Shown here: positions 7,892-15,557 of the stretch, in pieces | How the letters are laid out: the number at the start of each line of letters is the position of its first letter | How positions within the stretch are numbered: position 1 is the stretch's first letter | Assembly (NCBI GenBank): GCA_037129925.1 | Contig: JBAXTZ010000010.1 | Span: 20,813 to 84,812 of the forward strand | Direction: 5' to 3' | DNA: 64,000 bases | Origin: JBAXTZ01 sp037129925 | GTDB taxonomy: Bacteria; Bacillota; Negativicutes; JBAXTZ01 | Position numbers and translations under genes: made by a program | The notes under the pieces: model-generated | The model's input: the letters and a program-made list of their open reading frames with translations, nothing else | Databases searched by the model: none | Told to the model about the DNA's origin: nothing

Positions 7892-9820
7892 ATGAACAGA
7901 AGATTTCTTAAACTCAAAGAATTTGTCGCTGCCCAAGATATTTTACAAGAGCAAGCGAATACGTTATTAGTAGCGCGCAGCGAAACCATTGCCGTCGGCG
8001 CCGGTTTGCGGCGGCTATTAGTTGCGCCGGTTTATGCCAAGGTTTCCCATCCCAACTATAATGCCTCGGCAATGGACGGAATTGCGCTTCGCGCCGCATC
8101 GACCTATGGCGCCCATGAGCGTCAGCCGCTCAAACTGACATTGGGGGTTGATTGTTGGCCGGTAGATACCGGCGACTGTTTGCCGGATGGTTGCGACGCG
8201 GTCGTGATGATTGAAGACGTAGTCGAACTGGCTAATAACCGCCTGGAAATCAGCAGCGCCGTTTATCCCTGGCAAAATGTGCGGGTAGTGGGCGAGGATA
8301 TTATCATCGGCGATATGATTTTGCCGGGCAATCATATTATTCAGGCGGCTGATATTGGCGCGTTGTTAGCCGCCGGTATCGCTGAAATAGTCGTCCGCCA
8401 AAAGCTCAAAGTCGGGATTGTACCGACCGGAAACGAGGTGCGCGCAGTCGGGCAGGCAGACCGCTTAACACCGGGAGAAATCATCGACAGCAACTCCGGA
8501 ATGCTGGCGGCGCTAATCGAGGAAACCGGCGCGGTCCCGCAAATTTATCCGATTGTAGCCGACGACAAGGAGTTATTGCGGGCGGCGTTCTTGCAAGCCG
8601 CCAGGGAAAATGATTTACTGATAATAATTGCCGGTTCATCAGCCGGAACGGAAGACTTTACCCAGCCGCTGATTGCTGAATTGGGAACTGTATTTGTACA
8701 TGGTATCGCCATGAAACCGGGTAAACCGGTGGTTTTTGGTGAAATCAGTGACACGTTGACGCTAGGGATGCCGGGTTATCCTGTAGCGGCATTCATGATT
8801 GCCAGAGAATATTTGCAACCACTGTTGCGGATGCACGCCGGAAATCAGCAGGCGGGTGCTGACGGCGGTCAGTTTGGTAAAGCCCAAGCCACGCTGTCCA
8901 GGCGGCTGATATCCTCTCTCCAACACCATGAATTTGTCCAAGTTAAATTGGGACGAATTAATGACAAACTAATCGCCACGCCGTTAAATCGTGGCGCCGG
9001 AGTTACAATGTCGCTGGTAAAAGCCGATGGAATATTGACCATCCCGCGGGCGAGTGAAGGCTGTGAAGCCGGTAGTCAGGTGGAAGTCGAATTACTTAGG
9101 CCGCTGGCGGCGGTCGAGCACTCGCTGATTTGTATCGGCAGCCACGACATAATTATCGACAAAATTAATGCCGAGCTCAGCAAATCGGCAGCCGGACAAG
9201 CAATCGCTTCGGCGCATGTCGGCAGTCTCGGCGGAATAATGGCGCTCAAACGCGGTGAAGCCCATCTGGCGCCGGTGCATCTCCTCGACGAAACGACTGG
9301 CGAATACAATGTGTCCTATATCGAAAAATATCTGCCGGAGTTGCCGGTAGTGCTAATTCGCGGTATCAAACGCCAGCAAGGACTGTATTTTCGTCGTGGT
9401 GAGCATCAAGATGCTCGCTCGCTCGCTGCCATCGCCGGGCGCGGATTGCGGTTTGCCAATCGCCAAAGCGGCTCAGGGACGCGGGTGTTGTTAGATTATT
9501 TGTTGAAGCACTCCGCTATTCCGAAAGCGGCGCTAACCGGCTACGAGCAGGAATTGCTCACCCATACCGCGGTGGCGTTGGCGGTACTGTCCGGTAATTA
9601 TGATTGCGGCATGGGAATTGAAGCGGTTGCTAATCTGCTGGGATTGGATTTTGTCAATATCGGCGCCGAAAATTATGACTTCGCCCTGCCCCGGCAATAC
9701 CTAGCCGACGAGCGGGTGCAAGCACTTTTGACGCTGCTCGGATCGAGCGCCTTTAAGCAGAATATTGAACAACTGGGCGGTTATGAAGTTGGCGCAATTG
9801 AGCTGGTGGCGGTAAATTGA
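7892..9820 (+). CDS. MoeA fused to a periplasmic-binding-protein-like (PBP) domain
   Basis: The N-terminal about 400 residues are a second MoeA (NYNASAMDGIALRA, IVPTGNEV, AGSSAGTEDFTQP, LGMPGYPVAA). The C-terminal about 230 residues resemble the PBP-like domain found fused to MoeA in some anaerobes and archaea. That domain contains IGSHDIIID, SLGGIMALKRGEAHLAPVHL, and FANRQSGSGTRVLLD, which recall molybdate/tungstate-sensing substrate-binding folds. It is cytoplasmic with no signal peptide. The PBP part presumably binds an oxyanion or cofactor to guide metal insertion, known only by analogy. The gene has its own ATG and follows moeA by 9 nt in one operon with it and the MFS gene. Confidence 0.9.
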   Translation: MNRRFLKLKEFVAAQDILQEQANTLLVARSETIAVGAGLRRLLVAPVYAKVSHPNYNASAMDGIALRAASTYGAHERQPLKLTLGVDCWPVDTGDCLPDGCDAVVMIEDVVELANNRLEISSAVYPWQNVRVVGEDIIIGDMILPGNHIIQAADIGALLAAGIAEIVVRQKLKVGIVPTGNEVRAVGQADRLTPGEIIDSNSGMLAALIEETGAVPQIYPIVADDKELLRAAFLQAARENDLLIIIAGSSAGTEDFTQPLIAELGTVFVHGIAMKPGKPVVFGEISDTLTLGMPGYPVAAFMIAREYLQPLLRMHAGNQQAGADGGQFGKAQATLSRRLISSLQHHEFVQVKLGRINDKLIATPLNRGAGVTMSLVKADGILTIPRASEGCEAGSQVEVELLRPLAAVEHSLICIGSHDIIIDKINAELSKSAAGQAIASAHVGSLGGIMALKRGEAHLAPVHLLDETTGEYNVSYIEKYLPELPVVLIRGIKRQQGLYFRRGEHQDARSLAAIAGRGLRFANRQSGSGTRVLLDYLLKHSAIPKAALTGYEQELLTHTAVALAVLSGNYDCGMGIEAVANLLGLDFVNIGAENYDFALPRQYLADERVQALLTLLGSSAFKQNIEQLGGYEVGAIELVAVN

Positions 9821-9854
9821 TGTAGATTGACAAAATAAATATAGACATCGCCTT

Positions 9855-9870
9855 TGTTATGATGTATCAT
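9855..9870 (+). promoter_or_regulatory. Extended -10 overlapped by an inverted repeat before trpB
   Basis: TGT-TATGAT (9855-9863) is an extended -10 about 35 nt before trpB. The palindrome ATGAT-GT-ATCAT (9859-9870) overlaps it, so a bound repressor would block RNA polymerase. The adjacent trpR gene makes a TrpR operator a natural guess, although the bases do not match the enterobacterial CTAG-containing operator. Confidence 0.4.
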
Positions 9871-9898
9871 TACAAAATAAAGGAAGGTGGATGTGATT

Positions 9899-11113
9899 AT
9901 GAATAATATTTTTGTCAGTCAGCCGGATGCTAACGGGTTTTTTGGAAAATATGGCGGCGCTTTCGTTCCGGATATGCTAAAGAAACACCTCGATATGATT
10001 GCCGCCGAATACCGCGCAATGCAAAACGATGATGGCTTTCAAACCGAGTTATCGCGGTTGTACAGCGATTTTGTCGGTCGTCCCAGTCCGCTGTACTATG
10101 CCGCTAATCTTTCGGCGGCGATGAACGGCGCGCAAATTTATTTGAAGCGTGAAGACCTGAATCACACCGGCGCCCACAAAATCAATCACTGTCTTGGCGA
10201 AGCGTTGCTGGCTAAACGGTTGGGTAAGCGTAAACTAATTGCCGAAACCGGCGCCGGGCAGCACGGCGTGGCGTTGGCAACGGCGGCGGCAATCTTAAAT
10301 TTGGAATGTGAAATCCACATGGGCGAGGTCGATGTCGCCAAAGAGCGACCGAACGTATTGCGGATGCAGTTGTTGGGCGCGAAAGTAATTCCCGTTTCCC
10401 ATGGCTTGAAAACGCTTAAAGAGGCGGTTGATTCGGCGTTTGAAGCCTATATGAGCGATTTGGATAATCAGTTTTACGCCATCGGCTCGGTTGTCGGGCC
10501 GCATCCGTTTCCGCTGATGGTTCGTGATTTTCAGTCGATAGTCGGGCGAGAGGCCCGCGCGCAAATGCTGGCGAAGACCGGGCGGCTGCCCGACCATTTG
10601 GTTGCCTGTGTCGGCGGCGGTTCAAATGCCATGGGCTTGTTCAGCGCCTTTTTAAGCGATCCCCAGGTCGCGATGCACGGTGTCGAACCGGGCGGACGCA
10701 GTCTGGAAAGCGGCGAGAATGCTGCGACAATGACCCTCGGCAGTCCGGGCGTAATTCATGGGTTTAGTTGTTATCTGTTGCAAGACGCGGATGGACAACC
10801 GCTGCCGGTGCACTCGGTTGCGAGCGGTCTAGACTACCCGGGTGTCGGACCGGAACACAGTTACCTGAAAGACTGCGGCCGGGTAAATTATGCGAGCGCA
10901 AGCGATATTGAGGCGGTCGCCGCATTTTTCCAGCTGGCGCGAATCGAAGGAATTATTCCGGCGCTTGAGAGCGCTCACGCCGTAGCTTACGGCTGCAAAC
11001 TTGCCGCCAGCCGTTCGAAAACCGAAACCATCATTATCAATCTTTCCGGGCGCGGCGACAAAGATATGGATTATGTCATTGACAATTACGGCGTCGATTA
11101 CGGCATCGGTTAA
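9899..11113 (+). CDS. trpB: Tryptophan synthase beta chain
   Basis: A PLP enzyme that condenses indole with L-serine to make tryptophan. At 404 residues it has the usual TrpB length, with the PLP lysine in NHTGAHKINH (Lys94), the phosphate-binding GGGSNA near residue 237 and the C-terminal NLSGRGDKD. ATG 9899 is preferred; GTG codons at 9887 and 9893 overlap or crowd the AAGGAAGG ribosome binding site. No trpA or other trp gene is adjacent, so the beta subunit either partners with a TrpA encoded elsewhere or salvages free indole. The trpR gene follows 23 nt downstream, suggesting tryptophan-responsive autoregulation. Confidence 0.95.
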   Translation: MNNIFVSQPDANGFFGKYGGAFVPDMLKKHLDMIAAEYRAMQNDDGFQTELSRLYSDFVGRPSPLYYAANLSAAMNGAQIYLKREDLNHTGAHKINHCLGEALLAKRLGKRKLIAETGAGQHGVALATAAAILNLECEIHMGEVDVAKERPNVLRMQLLGAKVIPVSHGLKTLKEAVDSAFEAYMSDLDNQFYAIGSVVGPHPFPLMVRDFQSIVGREARAQMLAKTGRLPDHLVACVGGGSNAMGLFSAFLSDPQVAMHGVEPGGRSLESGENAATMTLGSPGVIHGFSCYLLQDADGQPLPVHSVASGLDYPGVGPEHSYLKDCGRVNYASASDIEAVAAFFQLARIEGIIPALESAHAVAYGCKLAASRSKTETIIINLSGRGDKDMDYVIDNYGVDYGIG

Positions 11114-11136
11114 TTTTGGTATAGGAGTAAAATAAA

Positions 11137-11418
11137 ATGGCAAAACCGGAGTGGCAAAGTTTTGTGAAACTCTGCGCGACGCTTAGCGAAGACCAGTTAA
11201 CCGAGTTGTTCAGTTTGTTTTTGACAGTCGCGGAGCGCGATGATATAACCGACCGGTTTATAATTCTAACGACGATGTTAAACAGCAAAATGACCCATCG
11301 GGAGATTGCAAGAGAATTCAACATTAGCCTGGCCAAAGTCAGCCGTGGCTCGAACGCAATAAAAGTAGCCGAAGAATATTATCCGGGTATTATTGAGAAA
11401 TTGGTGCAAATAAAATAG
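11137..11418 (+). CDS. trpR: Trp operon repressor TrpR
   Basis: A 93-residue all-helical DNA-binding protein of the TrpR family, which binds operators when loaded with tryptophan. The helix-turn-helix is clear near residues 55-75: MTHREIAREFNISLAKVSRGS, where SLAKVSRGSNAIK parallels ATITRGSNSLK of the E. coli repressor. The start ATG is preceded by AGGAG. It lies 23 nt after trpB and is probably co-transcribed with it, so the repressor and its likely target form one unit. A YerC-like member of the same clan is an alternative, but the RGSN element and the trpB neighbour favour TrpR. Confidence 0.85.
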   Translation: MAKPEWQSFVKLCATLSEDQLTELFSLFLTVAERDDITDRFIILTTMLNSKMTHREIAREFNISLAKVSRGSNAIKVAEEYYPGIIEKLVQIK

Positions 11419-11433
11419 CGCGGTTGCGCTCAA

Positions 11434-11479
11434 CAAAAAAGAACCGACACACCGCTTGAGGTGCGTTGGTTCTTTTTTT
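11434..11479 (+). terminator. Bidirectional intrinsic terminator between trpR and GH18 gene
   Basis: AAAGAACCGACACACC pairs with GGTGCGTTGGTTCTTT (14 of 16 positions plus wobble). A T run follows on the plus strand and an A run precedes it, so the hairpin can serve both convergent genes. Confidence 0.85.
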
Positions 11480-11497
11480 CAGGAGGTTGTTTTATAG

Positions 11498-12514
11498 TTA
11501 GTGGGCAGTGTGTACGCTGTGATTCGCGCTGCCGGCCGGGTGGGTGGCGGTGTACATCGGGGTTAGAACCGCGCTATAATCCGGACTCCAGGTTCCGGTC
11601 CAATTGTTGTAGCCGTGATAGGTGCCGATGCAACCGAATATCCAGGAGAACACTCCGGCCAAATTATTTTGTTTGTAGAAATTGATGGCTGTATTGTAAC
11701 CCGTCGGATTATTTTGGGTATCGCCACCGGCTAATATTTTACTAGCCGAAACGCCCATGTTCGTGAAAGTAGAAATCATTACCGTGGCATCCGGAGGCGT
11801 GTTATAGCTTTGGACGTTTACATAATCAAAAACATTGTTGAGGGTCGAACCATCCAGGTTGCTATTATTATTGGGCGTTATTGTGAAATAATAGTGTTTG
11901 TTATCGATTGTGCCTTGTTCAGTCAACGCTTTGCGAATAGCAGTGGCGACTGTGATAAATTTTTGCTTGCTGGAAAATGTTGGCGACTCGTAATCGATAT
12001 CAAAGCCATCAATCGGCGTGCCTAACTGCTTTTGTTTGGCAATAAACGCTTTTAACGAATTGGTAAAGGTGCCAAGGTTGGCTTCAATTACCGGAAGGTC
12101 ATTGAGCGTGGAACCATAACCGAGCGATACGATGAATTTCATGTTCGGATTTTGGGCATGTGCCAGCGTGTAAATGTTCTTGTAGGCATATTGTTCCCAA
12201 GCCCGCCCGTTACCTTGAGTGTACGTGGAAGGCGGCGTTACATTTTCCCAATCCAGCGTGCCAATCGGCTCGGCGCTGTTGTAATTGTAATTACCGGTTG
12301 AGTTTACATGCACAAAAGCAATGTACATGAAGTCTATTTGCTTATAATTTTGCGTGAACTGGGTGTTTACCGTTGACGAATTGCCGTCATAGACTTCATT
12401 GAATACCGCGACTATTCCCGGTGTTGTTGCAGTTGGTTTGGCAGTAGCGGCAAAGCCGGAGGCGCTGCTAACCAGCATTGCTAGTAGTACAAATAAAATA
12501 AGTGCTTTTTGCAT
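11498..12514 (-). CDS. Secreted glycoside hydrolase family 18 protein (chitinase-like)
   Basis: An exported hydrolase of 338 residues. Residues 1-22 form a signal peptide (MQKALILFVLLAMLVSSASG). The GH18 catalytic signature DxxDxDxE is present as DGFDIDYE (Asp169 to Glu176), with Glu176 the expected acid/base, so the enzyme should be active on beta-1,4-N-acetylglucosamine linkages in chitin or peptidoglycan-related glycans. It may equally be an endo-N-acetylglucosaminidase-like member. A GGGAGG ribosome binding site lies ahead of the ATG. The gene is monocistronic, facing trpR across a shared terminator. Two further glycan hydrolases occur in this window (GH18 at 30 kb, GH46 at 35 kb). Confidence 0.85.
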   Translation of the reverse strand: MQKALILFVLLAMLVSSASGFAATAKPTATTPGIVAVFNEVYDGNSSTVNTQFTQNYKQIDFMYIAFVHVNSTGNYNYNSAEPIGTLDWENVTPPSTYTQGNGRAWEQYAYKNIYTLAHAQNPNMKFIVSLGYGSTLNDLPVIEANLGTFTNSLKAFIAKQKQLGTPIDGFDIDYESPTFSSKQKFITVATAIRKALTEQGTIDNKHYYFTITPNNNSNLDGSTLNNVFDYVNVQSYNTPPDATVMISTFTNMGVSASKILAGGDTQNNPTGYNTAINFYKQNNLAGVFSWIFGCIGTYHGYNNWTGTWSPDYSAVLTPMYTATHPAGSANHSVHTAH

Positions 12515-12608
12515 AGACTTAATCCTCCCATATATTCTTTGGTTTCGTAGCTACATTTTACTGCTTAGTCCAAGCGTTGTCCATCCTGGAAAGCAACAAT
12601 ATTGAAAA

Positions 12609-13937
12609 TTAGCTAAACAACATCCATTCAATAACGTTATGATAAGCAATCTTGTCGGAATAAACAATTTCCGTAGCGTTCTTTATGTCGCGATATAATA
12701 ATACGTTAGCCATTCGCGCAAAATATTCATCTCCGCCAAAAAAAGCAGTTGTTTCCCGCTCGACATTTTCGCTGTTCAATTGTGTAACGACCTGAAACTT
12801 GAGCATGTTCCCTTGATTATCCCGAGTGATGAAATCTATTTCACTTTTTCCGTTGTTGCCATAATATATTTTTCCGCCGCGTCGTTTAAGCTCGAGATAG
12901 ACCGCGTTTTCAAGTAGTTTCGCTTCATTCCGCTCGCTACCGACAAAACAATTTACTATCCCGGTATCAACACAATAATATTTCTTTTGACTTTCAAAAA
13001 GTTTTCCTGATTTCCAATCGAAGCGCGATACTTCGTTTAGCGCAAAGGCTTTACACAGCATTTCCAAATACTGTGTGACGGTGCTAGTTTTAATGGACTG
13101 ATCCAACTGTTTCATTCGCTCCGCGACCTTGGAAGCTTGAAAGATATTCCCATTATTTCTGGTTACATACTCAAATACCAGTTCCAACATTCTGGCATTT
13201 CGCACCCCGAATCGTTGCACTATATCGTCAAGGATTACTTTGCTATAAACCCCTTGCAGATAAGAATACTTAGCGCTTTCATTGTTGATGGCGGATACTT
13301 CCGGCAAGCCGCCATAGCGCAGCCATTGATTAAAGTGCTGTTGGATGGCGGCGAGCTGTTTTTTTGCTTCAGTGCGATTGCTGATGGAAATCTCGCTGCT
13401 TGCTAAATGTTCCTTAAAACTAAAACCGGTAATTTTATATTCAATAAATCTGCCGGCGAGATTACTACCGATCTCAGCAGAAAGCAGTTCCGAGTTCGAA
13501 CCGGTGAGAATGATTTCCAGTTCTTCGCCGCGCAGTTCGTATAGCGTTCTAACATATTTATCCCAATCACGAACCCGCTGAATTTCGTCGAATATTATTA
13601 ACTTGCGTCTTGGCGCTGGTTGCGGCTCAGACAGAGATTCGAAAAAAGTAAATATTTCGGATAGCGCTTGCGCCGTGCAATATTCCTGTAATGCGAAATG
13701 TTCAAAATTTAAATAGAGTACATCATCTTCATTAAACATCCCTAAATCGAGAGCGCTTTTGGCGATTCTCCTTGCCAGATAGGACTTACCGGTACGACGA
13801 AAGCCGCTGATGATTTTTATTGGTTTAGAACCAAGTGTGTCAAATAGCTCTTGCTCGCAATAGCGTTCTATCCCAGTTGTGCGTCTGATGGCGTTTCTAA
13901 ATTCAAATATTAACTGTTCGATGATTTTATTGTTCAT
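12609..13937 (-). CDS. AAA ATPase with C-terminal DUF4143
   Basis: A 442-residue cytoplasmic ATPase. Walker A is GFRRTGKS (residues 45-52) and Walker B is IIFDEIQ near 115; the sensor-like element LTGSNSELLS follows. The C-terminal third has the DUF4143 pattern, with VILDDIVQRF then a winged-helix-like segment and a PD-(D/E)xK-like stretch (YGNNGKSEIDFITRD). Proteins of this class are widespread and repeated in firmicute, archaeal and Bacteroidetes genomes, and their cellular role is poorly defined. A relative with the same layout occurs at 22183-23385. It has an ordinary ATG start and no partner gene nearby. Confidence 0.85.
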   Translation of the reverse strand: MNNKIIEQLIFEFRNAIRRTTGIERYCEQELFDTLGSKPIKIISGFRRTGKSYLARRIAKSALDLGMFNEDDVLYLNFEHFALQEYCTAQALSEIFTFFESLSEPQPAPRRKLIIFDEIQRVRDWDKYVRTLYELRGEELEIILTGSNSELLSAEIGSNLAGRFIEYKITGFSFKEHLASSEISISNRTEAKKQLAAIQQHFNQWLRYGGLPEVSAINNESAKYSYLQGVYSKVILDDIVQRFGVRNARMLELVFEYVTRNNGNIFQASKVAERMKQLDQSIKTSTVTQYLEMLCKAFALNEVSRFDWKSGKLFESQKKYYCVDTGIVNCFVGSERNEAKLLENAVYLELKRRGGKIYYGNNGKSEIDFITRDNQGNMLKFQVVTQLNSENVERETTAFFGGDEYFARMANVLLYRDIKNATEIVYSDKIAYHNVIEWMLFS

Positions 13938-14012
13938 GTTAATTCCTTTATAAGGCGAGAGGATATAGCGATATTATACCTTTATAGAGCAATTGTTACA
14001 ACGTTTATTTAA

Positions 14013-14060
14013 CCAAAAAAAGAACCGCTACGCCGTTTAAGGTTTAGCGGTTTTTTTTTG
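14013..14060. terminator. Orphan bidirectional terminator hairpin
   Basis: AACCGCTA pairs with TAGCGGTT, flanked by an A run on the left and nine T residues on the right. It lies upstream of both divergent neighbouring genes, so it ends no gene that is still visible. The 435-nt gap (13938-14372) otherwise holds a parS-like 16-mer at 14094 and the two-block motif at 14188; no protein gene is apparent. Confidence 0.6.
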
Positions 14061-14187
14061 AGTAGCAATACTTTATACACTATCTGAAAATAATGTTTCA
14101 CATGGAACGTTATTTAAATAACCTGTTGAAAGTGTCAGCGGTTTGCTAATGGTAAATTACGAAAACAAGCTTTTAACGACAACGACA

Positions 14188-14220
14188 GCAGGAATATTCC
14201 TGGTTGCTGGCGAATATAGT
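14188..14220 (+). promoter_or_regulatory. Two-block intergenic motif, copy 1
   Basis: GCAGGAATATT, then GGCGAATATAG beginning 21 nt after the first G. The same pair with 20-21 nt spacing recurs at 18861, 30033, 32207, 35281 and 49100. This copy is about 150 nt before the creatininase-family gene. It may be a promoter for an alternative sigma factor or a regulator site. Confidence 0.5.
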
Positions 14221-14372
14221 ATAGAATATAAAACGCACTGGCAGTGATTAATAATAAAGTTGCCAGGACATTCTGTGGTTGCAGTGTTGGGTATAGCCAT
14301 TTGAGAACTTTCAAGAAATGTTACTGTCCGCGTGATTGAATAAAGGCTTATAAAAAATATAATGAGGTTACT

Positions 14373-15176
14373 ATGCTTTGGGAAGAATTAAACAGTCATG
14401 ATTTTGCTGAGTGCGTAAAACGGGCAAATGGCACTTGTGTTATTCCGCTCGGTGTTGTCGAGAAACATGGTCCGCACCTTCCGGTCGGAACGGATGTATT
14501 TGTCGTCAGAGAGGTCGCAGCAATGGCGGCCAGAATTGAGCCGGTGGTAATATTTCCCTGGTATTATGCCGGACAGATTTCCGAAGCCCGGCATGTTCCA
14601 GGTACGATTTCCTACAGTCCGGAATTGCAATGGAAGATGTTGGAAGAAACCTGTGCCGAAATATCCCGTAACGGTTTTGACAAGATTGTAATCATGAACG
14701 GACACGGCGGAAATAACGACATGATCGGCTACTTTTGCCAGTGTAGCTTGCATACACCTAAGGACTATGTGCTGTACAATATCCGCGCCTTTTGGGACGG
14801 CGACAACCACCGGCAGATGGTGGAGCTGCTGGGCGACGAAAATCTCGGTGGTCATGCCGGAAATATGGAAACTGCGATGGTGATGGCGCTGCTGCCGGAA
14901 ACTGTCCATATGGAGTATGCCGAAAAAGAAGACTGTGAGCCGACTGCACGGCTAAAGTCGATTGCCGGAGTGTCGGCGCCGATCGAATGGTATGCGGATT
15001 ATCCCAATCATTACGCTGGTAGCCCGCTGGCGGCAACTGCTGCAGTCGGCAAAAAAATGTACGAAGCGCTGGCGGACGATACCGCGCGAATTTTCGCTGA
15101 AATAAAGAACAGTAAAGCTCTTGCTGTGCAAAACGAATACTTTGAAATTTGCAACAACCGGAATCGCAACCAATAG
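14373..15176 (+). CDS. Creatininase-family amidohydrolase
   Basis: A 267-residue metal-dependent hydrolase of the creatininase fold, which includes creatinine amidohydrolase, mycofactocin MftE-type peptidases and FAPy deformylase. The metal-binding region is seen in LGVVEKHGPHLPVGTDVFV near residues 28-46 and in MNGHGGNN near 108-115. An acidic/His segment (GGHAGNMETAMVMALLP) completes the site near 155-170. The start ATG is preceded by AATGAGG. It is monocistronic between the orphan terminator and the ileS promoter. The family is clear; the substrate is not. Confidence 0.85.
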   Translation: MLWEELNSHDFAECVKRANGTCVIPLGVVEKHGPHLPVGTDVFVVREVAAMAARIEPVVIFPWYYAGQISEARHVPGTISYSPELQWKMLEETCAEISRNGFDKIVIMNGHGGNNDMIGYFCQCSLHTPKDYVLYNIRAFWDGDNHRQMVELLGDENLGGHAGNMETAMVMALLPETVHMEYAEKEDCEPTARLKSIAGVSAPIEWYADYPNHYAGSPLAATAAVGKKMYEALADDTARIFAEIKNSKALAVQNEYFEICNNRNRNQ

Positions 15177-15245
15177 TGAGGATTTCGCTAGTGAAGTATT
15201 AATAAAGTCGTGTGGAGCGGAAGGCGCAAGCGGAAGGCGCAATAC

Positions 15246-15274
15246 TTGACGGGGAAATTAATATCTGTTAAGAT
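15246..15274 (+). promoter_or_regulatory. Promoter of the ileS T-box transcript
   Basis: TTGACG, a 17-nt spacer and TAAGAT lie just upstream of the T-box leader, giving a near-consensus sigma-A promoter. Confidence 0.75.
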
Positions 15275-15280
15275 TGCTCA

Positions 15281-15545
15281 CAAGCTATGCGAATGACATT
15301 AGTATTGACGGATTCTCCAGAGAACCGGTGGTTGGTGTGAACCGGCAGATGAGCGCAATATGAAAATCACATTCGGGCTGAACAAAGAAAAGGCAATGCT
15401 TAGTAATGTGTTCCGGGAGCTCCCGTTAACGAGCGCAAAGAAATTCGGCTGTTTATTAACGGTGAATTTGAATTTGGGTGGTACCGCGTGAAGAACGACC
15501 TTCTCGTCCCTTGTGGATGGAGCAGGTCGTTTATTGTTTTTAAAG
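15281..15545 (+). ncRNA. T-box riboswitch leader of ileS (isoleucine)
   Basis: The leader shows T-box landmarks in order. The stem I distal region is CCAGAGAACCGGTGG with GGTGTGAACCGG, followed by a specifier region in which ATC (15366-15368, in GAAAATCAC) fits isoleucine. The T-box bulge GGGTGGTACCGCG ends at 15488. A terminator (AACGACCT against AGGTCGTT, then a T-rich run) ends near 15541. Known mechanism: uncharged tRNA-Ile pairs with the specifier and the UGGN bulge, stabilising the antiterminator and allowing ileS transcription. The specifier agrees with the gene controlled. Confidence 0.9.
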
Positions 15546-15557
15546 GAGTTATTTGCG

